NCBI GenBank assembly: GCA_035263105.1
Contig: DATFRO010000064.1
Span: forward strand, 49,934-113,933
Direction of reading: 5' to 3'
DNA: 64,000 bases
From: DATBVX01 sp035263105
GTDB taxonomy: Bacteria > Pseudomonadota > Gammaproteobacteria > Steroidobacterales > Steroidobacteraceae
Part shown: positions 41,665 through 50,195 of the stretch, piece by piece
How the letters are laid out: the number at the start of each line of letters is the position of its first letter
How positions within the stretch are numbered: position 1 is the stretch's first letter
Notes under the pieces: generated by a model
Told to the model about the DNA's origin: nothing
Databases searched by the model: none
The model's input: the letters and a program-made list of their open reading frames with translations, nothing else
Made by a program: the position numbers and the translations under genes

Positions 41665-43215
41665 TCAGGCTCTGCGCAGGTCGCGCAGTCGCAAGCCGCA
41701 GAGCCAGAGCACCGCGAAGTACACGGTAGCGCCGGCGAACACGCAACCCAGCAGGCGCACTGCCCGGCGCGCGGCATGGGCATCGAGCCAGCCCTGCACA
41801 TCGCCGCCGATCCACCACAGCAGGAGCGCCATGGCGAGATTCGCAACCAGGACCTGGCCCGCGAATCGCGCCCAACCCGGCGCCGCGCGGTAGACGCCGG
41901 CGCGCTTCAGGCCGCGGAACAGCAGTCCCGAATTCACGAACGCAGACAAGCCGGTCGAAATCGCCAGGAGCGCGTGCGGCGCCGGGAAACCGGCCTTGCC
42001 GAGCGGCAGCACGATGCCGACGTTGCACACCATGTTCACGGCCAGCGAGATGATGCCGACACGCACCGGCGTCCTGGTGTCCTGCCGCGCGAAGTAGCCG
42101 GGCGCGAGCACTTTCACCATGCTGAACCCGATCAGCCCGAGCGAGTACGCCATCAGCGCGTAGGTCGCCATCTGCACGTCGCGCGCATCGAACTTGCCGT
42201 AGCCGTAGATCGTCGCGATCAGCGGGCCGGCGAGCGCGAGCAGCCCCACTGCGGCCGGCGTCACGAACAGGAACACGAGTCGCACCGACCAGTCGAGAGT
42301 CGAGGAGAAGCGCTCGGGTGACTGGCTCGCGTGGTGCGCCGAAAGCGCGGGCAGCACGACGGTCGCGAGCGCGATCGTGAACATGCCCATCGGGAACTCG
42401 ACCAGCCGATCGGCGTAATAGAGCCACGAGATGCTGCCGGTGAGGAGGAACGACGCGACCAGCGAGTCGAGCAGCAGGCTCACCTGCGCCACCGAAGAGC
42501 CGAAAATCCCGGGCAGCATCAGGCGCGCGACGCGACGCACGCCTTCGTGCGCCCAGCCCCAATGCGGCCAGCCCGCGACGCCGAGACGCACCATGAAGGG
42601 CCAGATGAACGCGAGTTGGATGACACCCGCGACGAATACACCGACGGCAAGAACCACACCCGGGTTGGGTGTGCTCGGTGCAATCAGGTACGCGGTGATG
42701 ATCATGATCACGTTGAGCAGCACCGGTGCGAACGCGGCCGAGCCGAAGCGCCCGTAGCTGTTGAGCACGCCGCTCGCGAGCGACACCAGCGAAATGAAGA
42801 ACAGGTACGGGAAGGTCCAGCGCAGCATGTCGACCGCGAGGTCGAAGCGGCCGCCGCCCGAGCGAAAGCCCGGCGCGAACATGAAGATGATCACCGGCGC
42901 CGCGATCACCCCGATCAGCGTGATCACGAAGAGCGCCACGCCAAAGGTGCCCGCGACGCCGTCGACCAGTTCCTTCACCTCGGGCTGCGTTCGGCGGATC
43001 CGGTACTCGGAAACCACCGGCACGAACGCCTGCGAGAAGGCTCCCTCGCCCGACAGGCGCCGCAGGAAGTTCGGAATCTTGAACGCGATGAAGAACGCGT
43101 CCATGAGCGGCCCCGCTCCGAACACCTGCGAGTACATCATGTCGCGCAGCATTCCGGTCACGCGCGAGAGCAGCGTCATCGCACTGACGACGGTGGTGTT
43201 CTTGAGAATGCTCAA
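41665..43215 (-). CDS. murJ: Lipid II flippase MurJ
   Basis: 516 aa MOP-superfamily membrane protein with about 14 helices; MSILKNTTVVSAMTLLSRVTGMLRDMMYSQVFGAG and NFLRRLSGEGAFSQAFVPV are signature. It moves lipid II across the inner membrane. The start is TTG at 43215 with AAGGAG about 12 nt upstream; the next Met would cut into TM1. Confidence 0.96.
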   Translation of the reverse strand: MSILKNTTVVSAMTLLSRVTGMLRDMMYSQVFGAGPLMDAFFIAFKIPNFLRRLSGEGAFSQAFVPVVSEYRIRRTQPEVKELVDGVAGTFGVALFVITLIGVIAAPVIIFMFAPGFRSGGGRFDLAVDMLRWTFPYLFFISLVSLASGVLNSYGRFGSAAFAPVLLNVIMIITAYLIAPSTPNPGVVLAVGVFVAGVIQLAFIWPFMVRLGVAGWPHWGWAHEGVRRVARLMLPGIFGSSVAQVSLLLDSLVASFLLTGSISWLYYADRLVEFPMGMFTIALATVVLPALSAHHASQSPERFSSTLDWSVRLVFLFVTPAAVGLLALAGPLIATIYGYGKFDARDVQMATYALMAYSLGLIGFSMVKVLAPGYFARQDTRTPVRVGIISLAVNMVCNVGIVLPLGKAGFPAPHALLAISTGLSAFVNSGLLFRGLKRAGVYRAAPGWARFAGQVLVANLAMALLLWWIGGDVQGWLDAHAARRAVRLLGCVFAGATVYFAVLWLCGLRLRDLRRA

Positions 43216-43306
43216 GCGGTTTGAGGCTCCTTCACGGTGGCCGCACTATAGCGGAAAAATCCATAGGCTCTGCGGACTTACGACACGACAGGGGCCGCCT
43301 GAAGCA

Positions 43307-43336
43307 TTGACTTTCTCGGGCGCGCTGCGCAGACTA
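43307..43336 (+). promoter_or_regulatory. Possible rpsT promoter
   Basis: TTGACT (43307-43312) with an 18-nt spacer to AGACTA (43331-43336), followed by a GC-rich discriminator, as at stringently controlled ribosomal promoters. The -10 is poor, so this is a weak call. The rest of the 180-bp murJ-rpsT intergenic region shows nothing else clear. Confidence 0.3.
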
Positions 43337-43395
43337 CGCGGCCTTTTCGCTTGCCGGCCCGAAGTGGCCTTCAAGTCAACCTGGAGTCAAGAGTT

Positions 43396-43659
43396 TTGGC
43401 CAACACCAAGTCCGCCGAGAAAGCCGCCCACCAGGCGATCAAGCGCCGCGCCAACAACGTCGCCGCGCGTTCCAAGTTGCGCACCGCGATCCGCGACGTG
43501 ACGCAGGCCATCAGCACCGGCAACAAGTCCGATGCCGAGGAACAGTACAAGGCAGCGGTCCCGGTGATCGACTCGATGGTCAACAAGAACCAGATCCACC
43601 GGAACAAGGCCGCGCGCCACAAGAGCCGCCTCGTACAGCGCATCCGCTCCATGGCATGA
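43396..43659 (+). CDS. rpsT: Ribosomal protein S20
   Basis: 87 aa, the same length as E. coli S20. ANTKSAEKAAHQAIKRRANNVAARSKLRTAIRDV and IHRNKAARHKSRLVQRI are family-typical. The start is TTG with GGAG at 43383-43386; E. coli rpsT also begins at UUG, where it is tied to autoregulation. The in-frame ATG upstream is too far and lacks homology. Confidence 0.97.
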   Translation: MANTKSAEKAAHQAIKRRANNVAARSKLRTAIRDVTQAISTGNKSDAEEQYKAAVPVIDSMVNKNQIHRNKAARHKSRLVQRIRSMA

Positions 43660-43779
43660 GCCGCGCTGGCCGGCGATCCCCGCCGACCGAATTTCCTCAG
43701 ACCTGGTGCCATCCCCTCCCGCCATAGCGACACGTGTGGGAAGGGGTTCGGCCGTTCAAAAAAAACACGGAGTGAACCG

Positions 43780-45198
43780 ATGGCCCGAGTGATCCTGGCG
43801 TTGCTGAGTGCGGCAATCGTGACGGGTTGCGCGTCGACGCCCGCCGCGAAGCCCGCTGAGAAGGCGCATGCCGCACCGATTCCGGTGTCCTCGAATCCCT
43901 ACCCTTCCACGTATCGGCCGCGCAAGGTCGCCCCGACGCTGATCCGCGGCGCGACGGTGCTGACCGGGACAGGAGAACGGCTCGACGACGCTGACGTGCT
44001 CATCGTCGACAACCGCATCCAGGCCGTGGGGCGCGCGCTGCAGGCGCCGGCCGACGCGCAAGTCGTCGACGGCCACGGCCGCTGGGTGACGCCGGGACTC
44101 ATCGACGTACATTCGCACCTCGGCGTCTACCCGAGCCCCGGCGTGCGTGGCAACAGCGATGGGAACGAGGCCAGCAACCCGGTGACGGCGAACGTCTGGG
44201 CCGAGCACTCGGTGTGGCCGCAGGACCCGGGCTTCACCACGGCGCGCATCGGCGGCATCACCGCGATGCAGATCCTGCCCGGCTCCGCGAACCTGATCGG
44301 CGGCCGCTCGGTGGTGCTCAAGAACGTCCCGTCGGTCACCTACCAGGGCATGAAGTTCCCGGGCGCGCCGTACGGCTTGAAGATGGCGTGTGGCGAGAAT
44401 CCGAAGCGTGTCTACGGCAGCGAGAAGAAATTCCCCGAGACGCGCATGGGCAATGTCGCCGGCTACCGCGCGCAGTGGATCGAAGCGCAGGAATACATCC
44501 GCGACCAGGACGAGTACCAGCGCAAGCTCGCGGCGGGGGACAAGGATCCGAAGCCGGTGAAGCGCGACCTGCGGCTCGACACGCTCGCCGGCGTATTGCG
44601 CGGCGAAATCCTCGTGCACCAGCACTGCTATCGCGCCGATGAGATGGCGACGATCATCGACATGTCGAAGGAGTTCAACTACCACGTCTCCGCGTTCCAT
44701 CACGCGAGCGAGGCGTACAAGATCTCGAACCTCCTGGCCGAGAATCACATCTGCGGCGCGATGTGGGCCGACTGGTGGGGCTTCAAGATGGAGTCCTACG
44801 ACGGCATTCCCGAGAACATCGCGCTCGTCGACGCGGCGTCGGGCGGCTGCGCGATCGTGCATTCGGACTCGGAAGAAGGGATCCAGCGCCTGAACCAGGA
44901 AGCCGGCAAAGCGATGACCGTGGGCCGGCGCGCCGGCCTCACCATCACGCCGGAGCACGCGATCACCTGGCTCACCGCCAATCCCGCCAAGTCGCTCGGC
45001 ATTCTCGACAAGACCGGCACGCTCGAGGCCGGCAAGATGGCCGACGTCGTGGTCTGGAACCACGATCCCTTCAGCGTCTACGCACTCACGGATCTCGTGT
45101 TCGTCGACGGGGTCGTGCAGTACGACCGCGAGCACCCGACAGCACCGGTGTCCGACTTCATGCTGGGACAGCCCTCCGGTCCGGGAGTCGCGCCATGA
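43780..45198 (+). CDS. Amidohydrolase-fold lipoprotein
   Basis: 472 aa. Lipobox VTGC (Cys17). TIM-barrel metallohydrolase of the imidazolonepropionase/prolidase-like group: GLIDVHSHLGVY (HxH, about 110-113), HVSAFHHASEA, a His in ILVHQHCYRADE, and C-terminal LTANPAKSLGILDKTGTLEAGKMADVVVWNHDPF. The substrate is unknown; such proteins act on cyclic amides or dipeptides in the periplasm. The start is ATG with GGAG upstream. Coupled by ATGA to the next amidohydrolase gene. Confidence 0.85.
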   Translation: MARVILALLSAAIVTGCASTPAAKPAEKAHAAPIPVSSNPYPSTYRPRKVAPTLIRGATVLTGTGERLDDADVLIVDNRIQAVGRALQAPADAQVVDGHGRWVTPGLIDVHSHLGVYPSPGVRGNSDGNEASNPVTANVWAEHSVWPQDPGFTTARIGGITAMQILPGSANLIGGRSVVLKNVPSVTYQGMKFPGAPYGLKMACGENPKRVYGSEKKFPETRMGNVAGYRAQWIEAQEYIRDQDEYQRKLAAGDKDPKPVKRDLRLDTLAGVLRGEILVHQHCYRADEMATIIDMSKEFNYHVSAFHHASEAYKISNLLAENHICGAMWADWWGFKMESYDGIPENIALVDAASGGCAIVHSDSEEGIQRLNQEAGKAMTVGRRAGLTITPEHAITWLTANPAKSLGILDKTGTLEAGKMADVVVWNHDPFSVYALTDLVFVDGVVQYDREHPTAPVSDFMLGQPSGPGVAP

Positions 45199-46457
45199 GA
45201 CAGCTCCTCTCGTTGCTGCTCGCCGTCGGCGTGATCGGCTCGGCCAGCGCCGACAGTTTCCTGATCAAGAACGCCACCGTGCACACGATGTCCGCGGCCG
45301 GGACGCAGGAAGGCGCCGACATACTCATCACCGACGGCCGCATCGCCGCGATCGGCCGAGGTGTGCAGGCGCCCGCGGGTGCGCAGGTCATCGATGCGAA
45401 CGGACACCCGGTGACGCCCGGACTCTTCGGCGGCCTCACCCACCTCGGGCTCGAGGAGATCGGGCTCGAGCCGAGTGTCGATGACTACGCGCTCAAGCTC
45501 GGCAACATGCGGCCCGAGTTCGACGTCACGCTCGCCTTCGACCCGGCTTCTGCGGTCGTCGGCGTGGGCCGTGTCGCCGGTGTCACTTTCGCGATGCTGA
45601 CGCCCTCGGCCGAGGAAGGCCGCGGCAACCAGCCGGGCGGCACGATCATCGCGGGCCAGGGGAGCGTCGTGGCGCTCGACGGCGCTCCGACGACCTACTC
45701 GCGCGCGCTGTTTCTCGATTTCGGCGGTGATGCGAGCGGCCTCGCGGGCGGCACGCGCGCCGCGGAGTTCATGCTGCTCAAGCAGGCCTTCACGGAAGTG
45801 CGCTCGCCGAAGTCGTTGCTGCCGGACGATCAGCGCGTGCTGACGCCGGCGGGCCGCCAGGCGCTCGGCGAGTTCATCGGCGGTGCGGGCGTCTTCGTCT
45901 TCAACGTCGATCGCGCATCGGACATCCTGCAGGTGCTCGCCTTTGCGCAGAAAGAGAAGCTGCGCATCGCGATCAGCGGCGGCGCCGAAGCCTGGCGCGT
46001 GTCGGGGCAGCTCGCCGCCGCCAAGGTGCCCGTGATCATCAATGCGCTCGCGGATCTGCCCGGCACCTTCGATGCGGTGGGTGCGACGCTCGAGAACGCC
46101 GCGCGACTCAACAAGGCCGGCGTGCGAGTCGCATTCACCCTGGACAGCACCGAGCCGCACAACATCCGCAAGCTCCGCCAGACCGCGGGCGTTGCCGTGG
46201 CGCACGGCCTGCCCTGGGATGCAGGACTCGCCGGGCTGACGCGCGTGCCCGCGGAGATTTTTGGGGTGGCGGACCGATTCGGTACCATCGAGCGCGGGCG
46301 GGCGGCGGACCTGGTGCTGTGGAGCGGTGATCCGCTCGACGTCACGAGTCTCCCGGACCGCGTGTTCATCGCGGGCAAGCTCCAGTCGGATCGATCGCGG
46401 CAAACCGAGTTGCGCGACCGTTATCTCGAACGGGTGCGCAACGGCACCGCACGCTGA
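45195..46457 (+). CDS. Amidohydrolase-like protein lacking the HxH metal site
   Basis: 420 aa, signal peptide (MRQLLSLLLAVGVIGSASA). Same family as its upstream partner (composite beta-sandwich GADILITDGRIAAIGRGVQAPAGAQVIDANGHPVTPGL, and C-terminal FGVADRFGTIERGRAADLVLWSGDPLDV). However, the usual D-x-HxH is GLFGGLTHLGLEE, so the first metal ligand is lost, and no later Asp/His pair is clear. Probably a non-catalytic partner of the preceding lipoprotein, to which it is translationally coupled. Confidence 0.8.
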   Translation: MRQLLSLLLAVGVIGSASADSFLIKNATVHTMSAAGTQEGADILITDGRIAAIGRGVQAPAGAQVIDANGHPVTPGLFGGLTHLGLEEIGLEPSVDDYALKLGNMRPEFDVTLAFDPASAVVGVGRVAGVTFAMLTPSAEEGRGNQPGGTIIAGQGSVVALDGAPTTYSRALFLDFGGDASGLAGGTRAAEFMLLKQAFTEVRSPKSLLPDDQRVLTPAGRQALGEFIGGAGVFVFNVDRASDILQVLAFAQKEKLRIAISGGAEAWRVSGQLAAAKVPVIINALADLPGTFDAVGATLENAARLNKAGVRVAFTLDSTEPHNIRKLRQTAGVAVAHGLPWDAGLAGLTRVPAEIFGVADRFGTIERGRAADLVLWSGDPLDVTSLPDRVFIAGKLQSDRSRQTELRDRYLERVRNGTAR

Positions 46458-46494
46458 GTACAACTCGAAGCGGCCCCGTCCGGAGGATGAAGGG

Positions 46495-46968
46495 ATGGGC
46501 AACAAGGATCTGCGCGAAGCCACGACGAAAGACGTCGCGAAGATCGTGGCGTTGATCAACGAGGCGTACCTGCCGGCCGAGGGTTTCCTCTACGAGGGCC
46601 CGCGGATCGACACGGCCGAGGTGCGCGCCAAGCTCGCGTCCGGCGCCTTCCTGCTCAAGCCCAATTCGATCGGCGCACTCGACGGGTGCGTGTACGTCGA
46701 GGTCAAGGGGGAGACCGGTTACTTCGGCCTGCTCGCCGTCTCCACCGATCGCCAGCATCACGGGCTCGGGCGCAAGCTCGTCGCCGCCGCCGAGTCGTAT
46801 TTCAAGTCGCGCTCCTGTGGTGAAGTCGAGATCGACGTGGTGAATCATCGCCAGGAGCTCTTCGGCTTCTACGGCGGCATGGGTTATCACGTCGTGGGGC
46901 AGCGTCCCTTCGAGGATCCGCGCCTGCAGCAGCCGTCGCATTTCGTGATCATGCGCAAGACGCTCTAG
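46495..46968 (+). CDS. GNAT-family N-acetyltransferase
   Basis: 157 aa. GNAT fold: LREATTKDVAKIVALINEAY, FGLLAVSTDRQHHGLGRKLVAAAESYF (acetyl-CoA loop H-x-G-x-G), and FYGGMGYHVVGQ. The substrate is unknown. The ATG at 46495 has GGAGG and GAAGGG close upstream. The aspartate-racemase-like gene begins 6 bp downstream, so both are likely one transcript. Confidence 0.88.
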   Translation: MGNKDLREATTKDVAKIVALINEAYLPAEGFLYEGPRIDTAEVRAKLASGAFLLKPNSIGALDGCVYVEVKGETGYFGLLAVSTDRQHHGLGRKLVAAAESYFKSRSCGEVEIDVVNHRQELFGFYGGMGYHVVGQRPFEDPRLQQPSHFVIMRKTL

Positions 46969-46974
46969 GCACTC

Positions 46975-47676
46975 ATGCAACACATCGGCATCGTCGCGGG
47001 GAGCTCGGAAGGCGCCGCGCTCTGCTACCGGACCCTGTGCCTCGAGGGGCCGGAGCTTCTCGGCGAGTACCAGCATCCGCCGGTGACGCTCGATGGCAGC
47101 GTGACGCTCGGCGAGTACATGAGCCATGTCTATCGCGACGACTGGCGCGCCGTGGGCAATCTGATGCTCGAATCGGTGCGCCGCTTGCAGGCCGCTGGCG
47201 CCGACTTCGCGATCTGCCCGGACAACACGTTTCACCAGGCACTGCCCTACGTGCGCGACGCATCGCCGATTCCCTGGCTGCACATCGCGGAGGTCGTGGC
47301 GCAGCAGGCTCGCACGCAGCGGCTGCGTCACCTTGGCGTCATGGGCACACGCTACCTGATGGAGGGGCCGGTGTACCGCGAGGCGCTAGCAGCAGCCGAC
47401 ATCCGGATGAGCGTTCCGGGGCCGGAAGATCGCGCCATGATCAATCGTGTCATCTTCGAGGAGCTCGTGAACGGGCACGTGCTCGACGCTTCGCGCGAAC
47501 AGCTGCTCGCGGTAATCGACGGCTTGCGCGCTCAGGGTTGCGACGGCATCGTCCTCGGCTGCACCGAGCTGCCGCTCATCGTCGAGCCGTCCCATGCGGC
47601 GCTCCCGACGCTCGATTCGACGCGGCTCCTGGCGCGCGCGGCGCTGCGGCGTGCGCTCGGCTCAGCGCCGGGCTGA
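46975..47676 (+). CDS. Aspartate/glutamate racemase family protein
   Basis: 233 aa. Two-domain racemase fold: GIVAGSSEGAALCYRTL, ICPDNTFHQALPYV, LGVMGTRYLMEGPVY, and GIVLGCTELPLIV. The second catalytic Cys is in LGCTELP. The first active-site Cys, usually directly before NT, is displaced to CPDNT; that variant occurs in a sub-family, so activity is plausible. It overlaps the convergent amidohydrolase gene by 15 bp. Confidence 0.88.
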   Translation: MQHIGIVAGSSEGAALCYRTLCLEGPELLGEYQHPPVTLDGSVTLGEYMSHVYRDDWRAVGNLMLESVRRLQAAGADFAICPDNTFHQALPYVRDASPIPWLHIAEVVAQQARTQRLRHLGVMGTRYLMEGPVYREALAAADIRMSVPGPEDRAMINRVIFEELVNGHVLDASREQLLAVIDGLRAQGCDGIVLGCTELPLIVEPSHAALPTLDSTRLLARAALRRALGSAPG

Positions 47677-48948
47677 CTTGCCGGCGCCGCTCGCGGGTGC
47701 GGTGTAGATCACCAGGCCGCGGCGAAACACGCAGCGCGCCTTCGCGAAGTTGCGGATGTCCTCCGCAGGGTCCGCGTCCAGCACCACCAGATCGGCATCC
47801 ATGCCCGGCGCGATGCGCCCGCGCCGCCCGTCTTCCTTGAAGCGCGCCGCCGGCGCGGTGGTCAGCGACGCCAGGATCTGCCTCGACGTGAGTCCGGCCT
47901 TGAGCATCAACACGTACTCCTCGGTCGGATCGTAGTCGGTAATGTAGCCGACATCGGTGCCGAACAACACCTGGCCGCCCGCCGCACTGAACGCCTCCAA
48001 CTGTTGCAGCGTATCGCCGACGGCGCGCGTGATGATGCGCTCGGGAACGTGTCCCTTCGTCATCTCGTAGCCCCAGAGCTTGAGCGTCGGGATCACCGCG
48101 AGATCGTGCGTGATCATCTCCTGCACCAGGTCCGGCTCCCACAGGAGTTTCTGGTTGCCGAGCGTCGTGTGCGCGAGCACGTCCACACCCGCGGCCATCG
48201 CCGCGCGGATCCCTTCGATGTTGGTGGGATGCGCGAACACCAGCCGGCTGCGCCGGTGACTCTCGGCGACCGCCGCCTTCGCGACCGCCGGCGGGATGTA
48301 CTTGACGGTGTTGTCGCCCTGCGGCGTCGCGATGAAGAGCTTGGTGATGTCCGCGCCGCGCTTGAGATTCTCGCGGATGATCGACACCGCTTCCTCGGGC
48401 GAAGCGGGCTGGCGCAACTGCTTCAGCACCTGCGGTGGAAGCGATTTCAGATAAAAGGGAATGCCGTTCGGCGGGTAGAGCGCCCAGCCGGCGGTGATGA
48501 TGCGCGGGCCGGGGATCTCGCCGCGCTCGATGCGCTTGCGCAGGGCGACGGTGTTGTCCACATCCGAGGCCGCGTCCACCACAGTCGTGAAACCATAGCG
48601 GGTCAGCATCGCGCTGAGTTGCGTCGCGAGCCTGGCCGCGTCCTGGTCCGCCGCCTGTTGCCACTTGCTCTCGGTGAAGTGGACGTGGCTGTTCTGGAAA
48701 CCCGCGGTGATGATGCCGCCACTGCAGTTCGCTTCGACGCTCCCTGGCGGAACCTGCGTGGCCTCCTTCGCGCCGACCTGCGTGATGCGCCCGTCGCGCA
48801 TCACGATCACGCCGTTGTCGATCGGCGCAGCATCCGGCGCGGTGTAGACCTTCGCGCCGCGCAGGACGACGGTGTCGCTGGAATGCGCGGCATGCAGCGG
48901 CGCTGCGCAGAGCGCGACAAGCGTCAACAGGAGCCCGGGGTTCTTCAC
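47662..48948 (-). CDS. Secreted amidohydrolase
   Basis: 428 aa, signal peptide (MKNPGLLLTLVALCAAPLHA). Complete amidohydrolase metal site: NSHVHF (HxH), a central Lys in ADITKLFIATP, FAHPTN and DVLAHTTLG (His ligands), and FGTDVGY (Asp). C-terminal GRIAPGMDADLVVLDADP. It belongs to the imidazolonepropionase-like/prolidase-like cluster and is the third amidohydrolase in 5 kb. The substrate is unknown. Confidence 0.88.
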   Translation of the reverse strand: MKNPGLLLTLVALCAAPLHAAHSSDTVVLRGAKVYTAPDAAPIDNGVIVMRDGRITQVGAKEATQVPPGSVEANCSGGIITAGFQNSHVHFTESKWQQAADQDAARLATQLSAMLTRYGFTTVVDAASDVDNTVALRKRIERGEIPGPRIITAGWALYPPNGIPFYLKSLPPQVLKQLRQPASPEEAVSIIRENLKRGADITKLFIATPQGDNTVKYIPPAVAKAAVAESHRRSRLVFAHPTNIEGIRAAMAAGVDVLAHTTLGNQKLLWEPDLVQEMITHDLAVIPTLKLWGYEMTKGHVPERIITRAVGDTLQQLEAFSAAGGQVLFGTDVGYITDYDPTEEYVLMLKAGLTSRQILASLTTAPAARFKEDGRRGRIAPGMDADLVVLDADPAEDIRNFAKARCVFRRGLVIYTAPASGAGKSARR

Positions 48949-49001
48949 GACCGATCCGCCTCGCTGCGGTGATGGACTGCGAAGCGAATGGTAGGGGAGT
49001 T

Positions 49002-49673
49002 TCAGTCGTGCTGCTGCAGGATCCGCGCCTTGCTCGCCTCGTACTCCGCCATGGAGATCACTCCATGCTGCTGCAGGCGATAGTGTTCACGCATCTCATC
49101 GCGCAGGTGCTTGTCGCGTGCGGGGCGACGACCTTCGGACGCCTTGCGCACGTAGACCGCGAGTTCCTTGCCAAACGGGTGCGCGGAGCGCGCGACGCCG
49201 AGGCCGCCGACGATATCGAACAGGGGCGCCTTCCCGTGGACGCTGAAGAAGGTGAGCGTCTCGCTCATGCGGTAGAAGGACAGGAGCCCCGCGCAGATGA
49301 GCGCGGACATCATCAATATCCACGCCGGCAGCCAGGGATTCTCATTGAGTGGCAGTGGCGAGCGCCGGATCCACCACGTGAGCGCCAACGCCAGCAGCGC
49401 GAACCCGGCGGTCGCCTGCAGGCAGCGCCACGGGATGTGGCGGCTGCGCTTGGGGATCGGGTCGACGAAACGCAGATCGATCGCGTAGTTGATCGGGCTC
49501 GCCCGGGGGCGCTTCAGGCGCACGGCGAGAAAGCGCTTCTCGAAGATATCCAGCACCGTGAAGCAGCCACGCCAGCGGCTGTGCAGGTTGAGGCTCGTCT
49601 GGACATTGCGCACCGACTGCAGGTCGGGCACCTCGCTGACGTCCGACTCGAGGTATACGTGCTCGGGGCTCAT
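49002..49673 (-). CDS. Two-TM membrane protein with SHOCT-like tail
   Basis: 223 aa. Two hydrophobic helices (about 108-126 and 133-156), and a C-terminal helical tail LQQHGVISMAEYEASKARILQQ that resembles the SHOCT domain. The N-terminal part (MSPEHVYLESDVSEVPDLQSVRNVQTSLNLHSRWRG) is soluble. The ATG at 49673 overlaps the upstream gene's stop (ATGA). Family not recognised beyond that. Confidence 0.75.
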   Translation of the reverse strand: MSPEHVYLESDVSEVPDLQSVRNVQTSLNLHSRWRGCFTVLDIFEKRFLAVRLKRPRASPINYAIDLRFVDPIPKRSRHIPWRCLQATAGFALLALALTWWIRRSPLPLNENPWLPAWILMMSALICAGLLSFYRMSETLTFFSVHGKAPLFDIVGGLGVARSAHPFGKELAVYVRKASEGRRPARDKHLRDEMREHYRLQQHGVISMAEYEASKARILQQHD

Positions 49674-50029
49674 TCTTCGAAGTTGTCGCTGGCGCGCCGG
49701 CCGCGCTTGCCGCGGCGCTCCTGCTCGGGGTTTCCGCCCTTGGGCGGATCGCCGCGATCTGCGCCACGCCGCGGCTTGCCGCGCCGATCGGCGTGGTGCC
49801 GATAGATGCAACGACAGGTTTGCGGCGACGAACAACCCGCCAGCGGCAGGCGCGGCGCGTCCTTGGAGAGAAAGCGGTGGTTGCGCAGGTTGTTCGCCGC
49901 TTCGCACGTCGAGGTCGGCGTGACGATCGACACTGCGTGCCAGGTTTCCTTGCGGACCGGGCGCGCGCTCGGGCTGGTCGCCGCATCCTTGGGGCGCGTA
50001 CCGGGAGCAGACGGCGGACGGATCTGCAT
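49670..50029 (-). CDS. Small Cys/Arg-rich conserved protein
   Basis: 119 aa. Basic protein with HAVSIVTPTSTCEAANNL...FLSKDAPRLPLAGCSSPQTCRCIYRHHADRR. The four Cys and two His could form a zinc site. Its C-terminus is a low-complexity Arg/Gly/Lys tail (GKPRRGADRGDPPKGGNPEQERRGKRGRR). It resembles a family of small uncharacterised gammaproteobacterial proteins. The ATG at 50029 is the first likely start; the region up to obgE holds no other gene. Confidence 0.65.
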   Translation of the reverse strand: MQIRPPSAPGTRPKDAATSPSARPVRKETWHAVSIVTPTSTCEAANNLRNHRFLSKDAPRLPLAGCSSPQTCRCIYRHHADRRGKPRRGADRGDPPKGGNPEQERRGKRGRRASDNFEE

Positions 50030-50195
50030 CGCAATCCTTCGCGCGCAGGGCTTGCGCGCTGCGGGAGGTGACTTTGGAGTCGATGCTAGCGCCGCGGCGT
50101 TACAGCGGCAGGACGGCATTCAGCTTCTGTTGAGTGGTTCACAGGCCCGAGTGCGAACCGGTTCACAGTTTTGCGGGGTGCGGGGAATTCCCCGG

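Noticed and set aside
50151..50166. GAACCGGTTC palindrome considered as a LacI-type operator
   Set aside because: The CCGG core is centred, but flanking TG/CA positions of the LacI-family consensus do not match; no regulator nearby.
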